Shown here in pieces: positions 41,820-50,612 of a DNA stretch of 64,000 bases (position 1 is its first letter; every line of letters starts with the position of its first letter). The stretch comes from Geodermatophilus obscurus (GTDB lineage Bacteria; Actinomycetota; Actinomycetes; Mycobacteriales; Geodermatophilaceae): positions 243,679-307,678 of the forward strand of contig NZ_FOWE01000008.1 in the NCBI RefSeq assembly GCF_900115395.1, given 5' to 3'. Made by a program: the position numbers and the translations under genes. Below the pieces are notes generated by a model that was given only the letters and a program-made list of their open reading frames with translations, searched no databases and was not told where the DNA came from.

Positions 41820-43130
41820 TCAGGCGGCGCCGGCCCGGTGCGCCCCGTGGGCGCCGCCGCCCCCGCCCCCGGTGCCCTGACCGGAGACGGTCTGGCCCGA
41901 GTTCTGGGCGTGCTCGACCTGCTCGACGCGGTCCTCCTCCGCCATCTGCGTCAGCCGGGCGCCGGCCTCCGCGTCGCGGGTGAGGTTGTCACCGGTCTGC
42001 GGGTCGAAGACGTGCACCTTGCGGCTGTCGAGCCAGAACTCGGCCTCGCGGCCCTCGCGGATGCGGCTCGTGGCGTCGATCGACACGATCGCCTGCGTCC
42101 GGATCTCCTCCGCGTCGAGCTCCCGCGACAGGTCGCGCAGCTGGGCGGTGATGGCCTCCGGCGCCTCGTAGGGGATGTAGGCGTACTGCGAGTCCCCCAG
42201 CCACTCGGTGACGTCGACCCGGGCCCGGAAGGTCGAGCCGAGCGGCATCTTCGCCTCGTCGACCAGCGACGCGTCCTCGAAGTACTCCGGCCGGATGCCG
42301 ACCATGAGCAGGTCACGACCGCGGACCGCCGCCACGCGGCGCTCGTCGAGCCGGATCGGCCCGAACGGCGTCGAGAGGCTGTCACCCTCCAGCGTCGCGG
42401 GCAGGAAGTTCATCGGCGGGGAGCCGATGAACCCGGCGACGAAGAGGTTGACCGGCTGCTCGTAGAGCTCCCGCGGCGACGCGACCTGCTGGATCTTGCC
42501 CTTGCGGAGCACGCAGACGCGGTCGCCGAGGGTCATGGCCTCGGTCTGGTCGTGGGTGACGTAGACGGTGGTGATGCCCAGGCGCCGCTGCAGCCGCGAG
42601 ATCTCGGTGCGCATCTGACCGCGCAGCTTCGCGTCGAGGTTGGACAGCGGCTCGTCGAAGAGGAACGCCTCGGCCTGGCGGACGATCGCGCGCCCCATGG
42701 CGACCCGCTGACGCTGACCACCGGAGAGGTTGGCCGGCTTGCGCTCCAGGTGCTCCTTGAGCTCGAGCACGTCGGAGGCCTCGGTCACCCGGCGGCGCAC
42801 CTCGTCGTCGGGGGTCTTGGACAGCCGCAGCGGGAACGCGATGTTCTCGTAGACGGTCATGTGCGGGTAGAGCGCGTAGTTCTGGAAGACCATCGACAGG
42901 TTGCGGTCCCGGGGCGCGAGGTCGTTGACCCGCTTGCCCCCGATGATCATGTCGCCGCTGGTGATGTCCTCCAGCCCGACGATCATCCGCAGCAGGGTCG
43001 ACTTCCCGCAGCCGGAGGGGCCGACCAGGATCATGAACTCGCCGTCGGCGATGTCGAGGCTGACGTCGTTCACGGCCGGGTAGCCGTCGCCGTACTGCTT
43101 GACGATGTTCTTCATCTCGATGGAGGCCAT
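41820..43130 (-). CDS. sugC: trehalose/sugar ABC transporter ATPase (SugC/UgpC/MsmK type)
   Basis: 436 aa. Walker A GPSGCGKST, Q-loop FQNYALYPHMTVYENIAFPLRL, signature LSGGQRQRVAMGRAIV, Walker B AFLFDEPLSNLDAKLR, H-loop YVTHDQTEAMTLGDR. The C-terminal TOBE/MalK-like domain is followed by a glycine/histidine-rich tail (GQGTGGGGGGAHGAH). It energises SugA/SugB with the LpqY lipoprotein; in mycobacteria this system recycles trehalose. Last gene of the operon, 48 bp after sugB. Confidence 0.92.
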   Translation of the reverse strand: MASIEMKNIVKQYGDGYPAVNDVSLDIADGEFMILVGPSGCGKSTLLRMIVGLEDITSGDMIIGGKRVNDLAPRDRNLSMVFQNYALYPHMTVYENIAFPLRLSKTPDDEVRRRVTEASDVLELKEHLERKPANLSGGQRQRVAMGRAIVRQAEAFLFDEPLSNLDAKLRGQMRTEISRLQRRLGITTVYVTHDQTEAMTLGDRVCVLRKGKIQQVASPRELYEQPVNLFVAGFIGSPPMNFLPATLEGDSLSTPFGPIRLDERRVAAVRGRDLLMVGIRPEYFEDASLVDEAKMPLGSTFRARVDVTEWLGDSQYAYIPYEAPEAITAQLRDLSRELDAEEIRTQAIVSIDATSRIREGREAEFWLDSRKVHVFDPQTGDNLTRDAEAGARLTQMAEEDRVEQVEHAQNSGQTVSGQGTGGGGGGAHGAHRAGAA

Positions 43131-43178
43131 CAGATCTCGTCCCCTCTGGACGTCAGTGGAGTGGGGAGCACAGCCGGG

Positions 43179-44012
43179 TCAGCCCTTGACCGCGCCGTTG
43201 GTGAGGCCGGCGACGATGCGCCGCTGGAAGAGGAGGACGAGGACCACGACGGGGATCGTGACGATCACCGCGGCGGCGGAGATACCCCCGGTGGGGTCCT
43301 CGAACTGCGAGGCGCCGGAGAACAGGCCCAGCGCGGCCGGGACCGGACGGGCCGCGCTCGTCGACGTCAGCGAGATCCCGTAGACGAAGTCGTTCCACGC
43401 GATGAAGAAGGCGATGATCGCGGTGGTGAACACCCCGGGCGCGGCGAGCGGGACGATCACCTTGCGGAACGCCTGCCACGTCGTCGCGCCGTCCACCTGG
43501 GCGGCCTGCTCCATCTCCCAGGGGATCTCCCGGAAGAAGGCCGACATCGTCCAGATGGAGATGGGGAGCGTCAGCGACAGGTACGGGATGATCAGGCCGG
43601 GCCACGTGTCGTAGAGGCCGATCTGCCGCCACACGTTGAACAGCGGCGTGACGATCGAGATGACCGGGAAGATCGCCACCGCGAGAGCCGTGGACAGGAT
43701 CAGCGTCTTGCCCGGGAAGTCCAGCCGCGCGATGGCGTAGGCCGCGAACATCGCGAGCAGGCAGGAGATCGCCGTCGCGATGAGGCAGATGCCGAAGGAG
43801 TTGCGCAGCGCCGGCAGGAACAGGTCACTGGCCCCGCCGGTGAGGATGAAGCTGTAGTTCTCCGTCGACCAGGTGGTGGGCAGGAACTGCCCGTTGGCGA
43901 TGTCGGCCGCGGACTTGAACGACAGCGACACGATCCACGCGATCGGGAAGAGCGCGTAGATGACGATGAGGATCCCGCCGACGATCCACCAGGTCCTCTC
44001 CCGCGACGACAT
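43179..44012 (-). CDS. sugB: sugar ABC transporter permease (SugB)
   Basis: 277 aa, six membrane helices, MalG type. The EAA loop is EMEQAAQVDGATTWQAFRKVIVPLAAPG. ATG 44010-44012 overlaps the sugA stop by 4 bp (ATGA), so both permease subunits are made in step. Confidence 0.92.
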   Translation of the reverse strand: MSSRERTWWIVGGILIVIYALFPIAWIVSLSFKSAADIANGQFLPTTWSTENYSFILTGGASDLFLPALRNSFGICLIATAISCLLAMFAAYAIARLDFPGKTLILSTALAVAIFPVISIVTPLFNVWRQIGLYDTWPGLIIPYLSLTLPISIWTMSAFFREIPWEMEQAAQVDGATTWQAFRKVIVPLAAPGVFTTAIIAFFIAWNDFVYGISLTSTSAARPVPAALGLFSGASQFEDPTGGISAAAVIVTIPVVVLVLLFQRRIVAGLTNGAVKG

Positions 44013-44974
44013 CAGCGGTCCCCTCTCGCCTGGGCCAGGTCGACCTTGAAGCCCTTGATGAAGCCGAACGCGATGAGCACGACGCAGAGGAACAGCAGGA
44101 CCGAGACCGCCGACCCGAGACCGATCTCGAGGCGGGCGATCGTCTGGCGGTAGGCGAGGAAGGACACCGACTCGGTGTTGTTGGCCCCGCCGGTCATGAT
44201 GAAGATGCTGTCGAAGACCCGGAAGGCGTCGAGACTGCGGAACAGCAGGGCGACCATGATCGCCGCCTTCATGTTCGGGATCGTCACCTTCCGCATGCGC
44301 TGCCACCAGGTCGCGCCGTCGACCTTGGCGGCCTCCTGGAGGACCTCGGGCACCTGGGCCAGGCCGGCGAGCAGCAGCAGCGAGATGAACGGCGTCGTCT
44401 TCCAGATCTCGGCGGCGCAGACGACGACCAGCGACGTCCCGAAGTCACCGAACCAGTCGGTGTCGGCCGAGACGCCCGGCAGCCAGGCGAACCAGCTGTT
44501 GACGAAGCCGGTGTCGATGTCGAACGCGAACTGCCACGCGAACGCCGACACCACCGTGATGACCGCGTACGGGATGAGGATGGCCGCCCGGACCACCGGC
44601 CGGATCGAGCTGAGGGCCTTGGCCATCACCAGGGCGAGGGCGAAGCCGAGGACCAGCTCGACGGCGACGGTGATGACCGTGATGAGCACGGTGACGCCGA
44701 GCGACTGCCACCACAGCGGGTCGCTGAGGATCACCCAGTAGTTGCCCAGGCCCACGAAGGACCGGTTGTTCGGGTCGGTGAGCCGGTAGGAGAACAGCGA
44801 CTCGTAGACCGCCTGCAGGATCGGGTAGGCGGTGACGAGGAGCATCACCAGGAAGGCCGGCCCGGCCAGCATCCACCCGAGCCTGCGCTCGGCGCGGGAC
44901 CGGTCGCTGATGGACCCGCGCGGTGAGGAGACCGGCTGGGTCTTCTCGACCGGAGGGAGGGTCGTCTGGGTCAT
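44012..44974 (-). CDS. sugA: sugar ABC transporter permease (SugA)
   Basis: 320 aa, six membrane helices after a cytoplasmic N-terminus, MalF type, with EAA loop EVLQEAAKVDGATWWQRMRKVTIPNM. ATG 44972-44974 overlaps the lpqY stop by 4 bp. Typical of the LpqY-SugABC trehalose uptake system. Confidence 0.92.
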   Translation of the reverse strand: MTQTTLPPVEKTQPVSSPRGSISDRSRAERRLGWMLAGPAFLVMLLVTAYPILQAVYESLFSYRLTDPNNRSFVGLGNYWVILSDPLWWQSLGVTVLITVITVAVELVLGFALALVMAKALSSIRPVVRAAILIPYAVITVVSAFAWQFAFDIDTGFVNSWFAWLPGVSADTDWFGDFGTSLVVVCAAEIWKTTPFISLLLLAGLAQVPEVLQEAAKVDGATWWQRMRKVTIPNMKAAIMVALLFRSLDAFRVFDSIFIMTGGANNTESVSFLAYRQTIARLEIGLGSAVSVLLFLCVVLIAFGFIKGFKVDLAQARGDR

Positions 44975-46326
44975 AGCAGCTGCTCCCCTGCCAGGATGGA
45001 GCCGATGAGTTCCTGGGCCTCCGCGCCCGTCGAGCCGGGGTCGACCGACGCCGGCGGGTGGTAGACGCGCTGGATGCCGCCGGTGACCTCGTTGTAGTAG
45101 GCCGTGAGCGGCCGTGACGCCGCGAGCTCGAGGGACTCGCGGATGACCGGGGCCTGCGGGAAGACCTCGATGACCTCCGGGTCGTCGTAGACGGCCAGGT
45201 TCGAGGCCGGGTTGCCGTTGGTCGTGAAGTAGTAGGCCTGGTTCTCCTCCGAGGTGATGCACTGCACCGCCTCGAAGGCCAGGTCGACGTTCGGGCTGAG
45301 GGCGCCGATGCCCAGGTTGATCCCACCGAACGGCGGAGCCGCGGGGTCGTCCTCGTTCACCCGCGGATAGATCGTCCACCCGTAGTCGTCGGGCACCGAC
45401 TGGTCGAGCGTGCCGCCCTCGACCGCGGCCAGGGCCCGCGGCCAGACGAACGGCCAGTTGACCATGAAGCCGGCGTTCTCACCCTCGAACCCGGTCGCCG
45501 AGGCGTCCTCGTTCTCCGTGGAGAAGGCCGGGCTCACGGCACCGGAGTCGGCCACCGCCCGCATGACCTCGGCAGCCCGTGCCGCGGGCTCCGACTCGAA
45601 ACCGAGCTGGATGTCCTCGGGCGCCTCGGCCTGCTCCTCGATGATGGACCCGCCGGCCGACTCGATGAGGGCGTTGAGCCACACCGTCAGGGACTCGGCC
45701 CGCAGACCCTGCGCCCCGATGAGCACACCCTGGGACTGCGCCGCCGTGATGAGCTGGTCCCAGGTGACCGGCTGGGACATGTCCAGCCCGGCCGCCTCGG
45801 CCACGGACTTGCGGTACCAGAGCAGCTGGGTGTTCGCCCAGAAGGGCACCGCGGCGAGCCGGTCGTCCCACGTCGAGCTCTCGACCGACGCCGGGACGAC
45901 GTTCTCGGTGAACTGGTCCGCGAGGTCCTCGGGGACCTCGGCGAGGAACCCGGCCTCGGCGAACTCGGGGACGAAGATCGGGTCGAGGCTCATGATGTCG
46001 ATCGAGGCGTCGTTCGCCGCGAGGCGCCGCACCAGCTGCTCGCGCTGCCCGGCCGCCTGCCGGGGCAGGACGGCCGTGGTGATGGTGTAGGCACCGCCGG
46101 CCGCCTCGGTGCACCGGGCGGCGATCTCCGCCTGCCCCCCGGAGTCGGGGTTGATGTACCAGGTGAGCGTCTGGCTGCCGCCGTCCCCGCCCCCGCCGCA
46201 GGCGGCGAGGGTCGAGGCCAGCACGAGCGCCGCGGCCCCACCGCCCAGGACCCGCCGCGACCGCCGGAGCGGGGACCGGGGCAGCCGGTGCCCCCCGGCT
46301 CCTGTGACCTGTCTACCGATGGACAC
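44971..46326 (-). CDS. lpqY: sugar-binding lipoprotein (LpqY type)
   Basis: 451 aa from GTG 46324-46326. A basic N-region with RRSRRVLGGG precedes a lipoprotein signal (AAALVLASTLAAC; Cys at ~43), so it is exported and lipid-anchored. The mature part is an extracellular solute-binding family-1 protein (LTWYINPDSGGQAEIAARCTEAAGG, DIMSLDPIFVPEFAEAGFL, FWANTQLLWYRKSV, VNWPFVWPRALA). The RC...C pair near the mature N-terminus and VQCITSEENQ may form a disulphide. Operon lpqY-sugA-sugB-sugC; trehalose is the likely ligand by family. Confidence 0.88.
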   Translation of the reverse strand: MSIGRQVTGAGGHRLPRSPLRRSRRVLGGGAAALVLASTLAACGGGGDGGSQTLTWYINPDSGGQAEIAARCTEAAGGAYTITTAVLPRQAAGQREQLVRRLAANDASIDIMSLDPIFVPEFAEAGFLAEVPEDLADQFTENVVPASVESSTWDDRLAAVPFWANTQLLWYRKSVAEAAGLDMSQPVTWDQLITAAQSQGVLIGAQGLRAESLTVWLNALIESAGGSIIEEQAEAPEDIQLGFESEPAARAAEVMRAVADSGAVSPAFSTENEDASATGFEGENAGFMVNWPFVWPRALAAVEGGTLDQSVPDDYGWTIYPRVNEDDPAAPPFGGINLGIGALSPNVDLAFEAVQCITSEENQAYYFTTNGNPASNLAVYDDPEVIEVFPQAPVIRESLELAASRPLTAYYNEVTGGIQRVYHPPASVDPGSTGAEAQELIGSILAGEQLL

Positions 46327-46463
46327 CGTCTACGCCTCCGTTCGGCGAACCTCGTCGATCACCGCGTGGTCGACACCGTGGCCCAACCCACAGACGGCCG
46401 CAACCCGGCCGTGTCCGTGACGTGACCGGCGCGTGACCGGCGCATTGGCGCGCCGGATGCCGG

Positions 46464-47693
46464 TCAGGAGCGGTTGACGATCACCGAGGGGGTCGTCAGC
46501 TCCGCCGGCGTCGACGGGAGGACGTTGCGCACGTAGGACCGCGCGGCCGCCGTCGTCCCGACGTCGCGTCCGGCCTGCTCGGAGAGGAACCACCGGTGCT
46601 CGAGCACCTCGTGGAAGACCTCCGCCGGCTCCAGGCGGCCGACGAGGTCGGGCGGGATCGTGTCGATCACGGGCTGGTACACCTCGGTCAGCCAGCTGGC
46701 CCCCGCGGCGGCCTCGGACACCGGCGCGCCGGCCTTCTGCTCCAGGTAGGCGCGGTAGGCGCGCAGGTCGTTGAGCAGCCGCCGCGCCTGGTTCTCCTGC
46801 ACCTCCAGGCCGGTGAGCCGGAAGAGCTCCCGTCGGTGCTGTCCCGGTGAGGAGACGCGGGTCTGCACCCGTAGGCGGGCGCCCTCGTCGGAGGTCACCA
46901 GCTCGACCTCGCCGACGTCGAACCCGAGGTCGTTGAGCCGCTGCAGGCGCTCGGCCACGCGGTAGCGCTGCTCGTCGGCCTGGAACACCTCCTCGTGCGT
47001 CACCTCGTCCCAGAGGGACGCGTAGCGCGGCGGCAGGCTGTCGGCCACCTCGATGGGGTCGACGCCGTGCGGCAGCAGCTCGCCGAACTGCAGGTCGAGC
47101 AGCTCCGCGCCCACCCGCTCGCGCGCGAGGTCGAGGTCGTAGTGCCGCTGCCCGCGGCTGAGCGAGGGGTGCCGCTCCACGGTCTCGGCGTCGACGAGGT
47201 AGGCGGCCAGCGCACCGGCGTCGAGCCGGAACAGGGTGTTCGACAGCGAGCAGTCGCCCCAGAAGACCCCCGCCAGGTGCAGCCGCACGAGCAGCACGGC
47301 CAGGGTGTCCATGAGCTGGTCCACCGACTGGCGGGCACTGGGCCGGGAGAACAGGTACCGGTAGGACATCGAGTACTCGAGGTAGCGGGTCACCAGGATG
47401 GCGTCCTGACCCTGCGGCCGGTCCACGCAGATGCCCAGGACCGAGACCGACGGCAGGCCCTCCTCCTCGAAGGCACCGAGCAGCGCGTACTCGTGCCGGG
47501 CGAGGTGCTCGGAGATCTCCTTGAGCGCGAACACCCGCCCCTGCGAGGCGACGAAACGCACGACGTGGCGCGAGATGCCGCGCTGCGGCACCGTGATCAG
47601 CAGCTCCGGGTCCCACTCCTCGAGCGGCTGGTGCCACGGCAGCCCGAGCAGGGACGCGCCCTCGGTCCCGGGGGGACGGAAGAGGTACCGCAC
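46464..47693 (-). CDS. DUF4032 kinase-like protein
   Basis: 409 aa from GTG 47691-47693. The N-terminal ~230 residues look like a degenerate protein-kinase/aminoglycoside-kinase fold: FALKEISEHLARHEYALL supplies a Lys-Glu pair, VFWGDCSLSNTLF resembles a catalytic loop (D-x(4)-N) and LVDAETVE a metal-binding DxE. The DUF4032 C-terminal region follows (EVFHEVLEHRWFLSEQAGRDV). It lies just upstream of lpqY on the same strand (137-bp gap). Substrate unknown; a role in phosphorylating something linked to sugar uptake is only a guess from context. Confidence 0.8.
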   Translation of the reverse strand: MRYLFRPPGTEGASLLGLPWHQPLEEWDPELLITVPQRGISRHVVRFVASQGRVFALKEISEHLARHEYALLGAFEEEGLPSVSVLGICVDRPQGQDAILVTRYLEYSMSYRYLFSRPSARQSVDQLMDTLAVLLVRLHLAGVFWGDCSLSNTLFRLDAGALAAYLVDAETVERHPSLSRGQRHYDLDLARERVGAELLDLQFGELLPHGVDPIEVADSLPPRYASLWDEVTHEEVFQADEQRYRVAERLQRLNDLGFDVGEVELVTSDEGARLRVQTRVSSPGQHRRELFRLTGLEVQENQARRLLNDLRAYRAYLEQKAGAPVSEAAAGASWLTEVYQPVIDTIPPDLVGRLEPAEVFHEVLEHRWFLSEQAGRDVGTTAAARSYVRNVLPSTPAELTTPSVIVNRS

Positions 47694-47795
47694 GGCGACC
47701 TCCGGTGGTGGCCCGCAGCGATCAGCCGCCCTGTGCGGAACGGCGCCGGGTCCACCCTGCCACGCGCCCGGCCCGTGCGCGGGCCGGGCGTGACG

Positions 47796-48197
47796 TCAGG
47801 CGGCGAGCGAGACGGCGCCCCCGGCGCGGTGGGCGGCCCGGGTGGCGCCGACGAGCGCGAGGGCCGGCTCCGGCTCGGCGACCGGGGCCGCCGCGACGGT
47901 CTCCTCGGCGGGCGCGGCCTGCGCCGCGGGGGCGCCGGCGGGGGCGAGCGGGCGGACGCGGCCGTCGGGACCGCGCAGCTCCGTGCTGACCTCGGCGAGG
48001 AGGTCGGCGAGCTCGACGTCGAGGGCGTCGCAGATGGAGGCGAGCAGCTCGGAGGAGGCCTCCTTCTGGCCGCGCTCCACCTCGGAGAGGTAGCCGAGGC
48101 TGACGCGGGCGGCACCGGAGACGTCGCGCAGGGTGCGCCGCTGGCGCAGCCGGTGGCCGCGCAGGGTCCGCCCGAGCTCGGTGCGCAGCAACGTCAT
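47796..48197 (-). CDS. clgR: ClgR, XRE-type regulator of Clp/stress genes
   Basis: 133 aa from ATG 48195-48197 with AGGAGACGG site. A Cro/CI helix-turn-helix fills residues ~8-70 ([52 protein letters not shown]), strongly like ClgR. A Pro/Ala-rich linker ends in AVSLAA, an LAA-type end that suggests Clp recognition. ClgR activates clp protease genes and the psp response; neighbouring pgsA is as in M. tuberculosis (Rv2745c-Rv2746c). Confidence 0.9.
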   Translation of the reverse strand: MTLLRTELGRTLRGHRLRQRRTLRDVSGAARVSLGYLSEVERGQKEASSELLASICDALDVELADLLAEVSTELRGPDGRVRPLAPAGAPAAQAAPAEETVAAAPVAEPEPALALVGATRAAHRAGGAVSLAA

Positions 48198-48301
48198 GGC
48201 CGTCTCCTGTCTGGCAGGGGGAAGAGCGGCGGCACCCGTGGGTGCCGTGCGCCCACGGTACGCGGCGCCCCTGCCGGGCACCGACCCGGCGGGTCCGCGT
48301 C

Positions 48302-48313
48302 CGCTCACGGCGT
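48302..48313. promoter_or_regulatory. candidate ClgR operator upstream of clgR
   Basis: The minus strand reads ACGC-CGTGA-GCG, close to the ClgR consensus core CGCYNANRGCG, about 105 bp upstream of the clgR start. It would allow autoregulation. One or two positions differ. Confidence 0.35.
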
Positions 48314-48340
48314 AACACCCGCACCGGCCTGCCCGTTCCC

Positions 48341-48356
48341 GGTCCCCACGCCGAGC
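48341..48356. repeat. partial copy of the dispersed hairpin element
   Basis: GGTCCCCACGCCGAGC equals the inner arm of the repeat at 38047-38111 read on the minus strand, and lies next to full copy B. Confidence 0.6.
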
Positions 48357-48366
48357 AGGTGACGTG

Positions 48367-48433
48367 CCGGAACGGCCACCTCCTGGGGCCCGCGCCGAGC
48401 GGAGCGAGGCGTGGGGAGGAGGGTGGTCCTTCC
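48367..48433. repeat. dispersed hairpin element, copy B
   Basis: On the minus strand, directly after the pgsA TGA: GGAAGGACCACCC...CTCCGCTCGGCGCGGGCCCC...GGTGGCCGTTCC. The arms pair imperfectly. It aligns along its length with copy A (38047-38111), and both sit immediately 3' of a stop codon in the same orientation to the gene. Confidence 0.85.
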
Positions 48434-49096
48434 TCAGGCGGCGGTGTCGGTGCGCGACCCGGTCGGCCCGGCGGCGCGCCGGGCGGCGGCCGCGCGCACG
48501 GCCCGGGCACTGGTCCGGCGCAGCGTGAGCGCCCGCCAGACGTAGTCCACGCCGGTGACGATGGTGAGCACCAGCGCCGCCGCCATGACCCACCACCGGG
48601 CACTGGCCAGCAGCCCGCTCAGCGGCAGGATGTAGAGGCCGATCGCCAGCGCCTGCACGACGGTCTTGGCCTTGCCGCCGCGGCTGGCGGCGATGACGCC
48701 GTGCCGGATCACCCAGAACCGCAGCAGCGTGACGCCGACCTCGCGGACGAGGATCGCCAGCGTCACCCACCACGGCAGCAGGGCGAGCACGGACAGGCCG
48801 ATGAGCGCGGTCCCGGTGAGCGCCTTGTCGGCGATCGGGTCGGCCAGCTTGCCGAACTCGGTCACCTGGCCGGTGCGGCGGGCGATCAGCCCGTCGTAGC
48901 GGTCGGTGATGATCGCGGCGCCGAAGAACACGGTCGCCCACACCCGCCGGCCGTCGTCCATGCCGCCGTCGGAGAGCAGCAGGACGGCGAAGACCGGCAC
49001 CAGGGCCAGTCGCAGCACGGTCAGCGCGTTGGGCAGGTTGACCAGGCGGGCCGACTGCGGCGGGGTCGCCGCCGGGTCGGGTGCCACGGCGCTCAC
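48434..49096 (-). CDS. pgsA: CDP-diacylglycerol-glycerol-3-phosphate phosphatidyltransferase
   Basis: 220 aa with about four to six membrane helices. The CDP-alcohol phosphotransferase signature D-x2-D-G-x2-A-R-x8-G-x3-D-x3-D is complete ([10 protein letters not shown]...[12 protein letters not shown]). It makes phosphatidylglycerol phosphate, or in this family's actinobacterial subgroup possibly another CDP-alcohol product. It is 18 bp downstream of rimO. Confidence 0.92.
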   Translation of the reverse strand: MSAVAPDPAATPPQSARLVNLPNALTVLRLALVPVFAVLLLSDGGMDDGRRVWATVFFGAAIITDRYDGLIARRTGQVTEFGKLADPIADKALTGTALIGLSVLALLPWWVTLAILVREVGVTLLRFWVIRHGVIAASRGGKAKTVVQALAIGLYILPLSGLLASARWWVMAAALVLTIVTGVDYVWRALTLRRTSARAVRAAAARRAAGPTGSRTDTAA

Positions 49097-49114
49097 GAGG
49101 ACCTCACCGCGACC

Positions 49115-50545
49115 TCACCGCCCGGCCGGGACCGGTGCCAGCGCGGCGGCGACGAGGTCGACGCCCTCGGTGCCGACGACGTCGGCGACCACCAGCTGCC
49201 CCGGACGGGCTTCGGCGGGGACCCCGGTGAGCGTGGTGGTGCCGTCGGCGTCGGGGTCCTGGTGGGCGGCGTGGCCGGCCCACACCCCGCTCCCCTCCTC
49301 CGCCGAGAGGTCCTCGGTCAGCAGCACCTCGACCCGGGTGCCGACGCGGTCCTCGGCGCGCTGGGCCGTCAGCTCCTCGACCAGGTCGGTGATCCGGCGG
49401 ACGCGCGCGTCGATCTCGGGCTGGTCGAGCTTGCCCGGCAGGCCGACCGCCTCGGTGCCCTCCTCGTCGGAGTAGCCGAACACCCCGACGGCGTCCAGGC
49501 GTGCCTCGGTGAGGAACCGCTCGAGCTCGGCGACGTCGTCCTCGGTCTCCCCGGGGAAGCCGAGGATGACGTTGGTGCGGAACCCCGCCTCCGGGGCCAG
49601 CGCGCGGGCCCGGCCGACGAGGGCGAGGAAGTCGTCGGTGCCGCCGAAGCGGCGCATCCGGCGCAGCAACCCGGGCGAGGAGTGCTGGAAGGACAGGTCG
49701 TAGTACGGGGCGACGCCGGCGGTGCCGGCGATGACCTCCAGCAGGCCCGGGCGCAGCTCGGCCGGCTGCAGATAGGCCACCCGCACCCGGACGATCCCCT
49801 CGACCGCGGCCAGCTCCGGCAGCAGCCGCTCCAGCGAGCGCAGGTCGCCGAGGTCCTTGCCGTAGGAGGTGGAGTTCTCGCTGACCAGCACCAGCTCGGT
49901 GACGCCCTGGCCGGCCAGCCACCGGGCCTCGGTGAGCACCTCGGCCGGGGGGCGGGAGACGAACGACCCGCGGAAGGCGGGGATGGCGCAGAAGGCGCAG
50001 CGGCGGTCGCAGCCGGAGGCGAGCTTGAGCGCGGCGGTGGGGCCGGACGCCAGCCGGCGGCGCTGCACCCAGCCGTGGCCGGGGATGGCCGGGGCCTCCG
50101 GCGCGGCGACGGCCGCGGTGCGGGCCACCGGGCTGATCGGCAGCAGCGTGCGCCGGTCGCGCGGCGAGTGCGGGACCAGCGGGCGGTCCTCGAGGACGTC
50201 GTCGAGCCGGTCGCCGATGGCGGTGTAGTCGTCGAAGCCGAGGACGGTGGCCTCGGGCAGGGCGCCGGCGAGCTCGGCGCCGTAGCGCTCGGCCATGCAG
50301 CCGACGGCGACGACCCGGGCACCGCTGTCGGTGGCGGCGAGGATGGCGTCGACCGAGTCCTTCTTCGCCGACTCGATGAACCCGCAGGTGTTGACCAGGA
50401 CGGCGTCGGCGCCCTCGGCGTCGTCGACGAGCCGGTAGCCGTCGGCGGCCAGCCGGCCGGCCAGCTCCTCCGAGTCCACCTCGTTGCGGGCGCAGCCGAG
50501 GGTCACCAGCGCCACGGTCCGGGCAGGGCTGGGCGGGGCTGTCAC
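49115..50545 (-). CDS. rimO: ribosomal protein S12 methylthiotransferase RimO
   Basis: 476 aa from GTG 50543-50545. N-terminal cluster cysteines in [20 protein letters not shown] and VGCMAER; radical-SAM triad [16 protein letters not shown]-terminal TRAM domain. It methylthiolates Asp of ribosomal protein S12 (uS12). The ARNEVDSE and [11 protein letters not shown] motifs separate it from MiaB, which is also in the window. A TACGAT -10 six nt upstream suggests a leaderless mRNA. Confidence 0.95.
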   Translation of the reverse strand: MTAPPSPARTVALVTLGCARNEVDSEELAGRLAADGYRLVDDAEGADAVLVNTCGFIESAKKDSVDAILAATDSGARVVAVGCMAERYGAELAGALPEATVLGFDDYTAIGDRLDDVLEDRPLVPHSPRDRRTLLPISPVARTAAVAAPEAPAIPGHGWVQRRRLASGPTAALKLASGCDRRCAFCAIPAFRGSFVSRPPAEVLTEARWLAGQGVTELVLVSENSTSYGKDLGDLRSLERLLPELAAVEGIVRVRVAYLQPAELRPGLLEVIAGTAGVAPYYDLSFQHSSPGLLRRMRRFGGTDDFLALVGRARALAPEAGFRTNVILGFPGETEDDVAELERFLTEARLDAVGVFGYSDEEGTEAVGLPGKLDQPEIDARVRRITDLVEELTAQRAEDRVGTRVEVLLTEDLSAEEGSGVWAGHAAHQDPDADGTTTLTGVPAEARPGQLVVADVVGTEGVDLVAAALAPVPAGR

Positions 50546-50551
50546 CGGGCC

Positions 50552-50557
50552 ATCGTA
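50552..50557 (-). promoter_or_regulatory. leaderless -10 for rimO (TACGAT)
   Basis: TACGAT-GGCCCG-GTG on the minus strand; no ribosome site. Confidence 0.6.
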
Positions 50558-50612
50558 GGTGCTGCCGGCGAGCGCACCGTGGCGCGACGGGGAACCGTGC
50601 CCGTCCGGGCGC

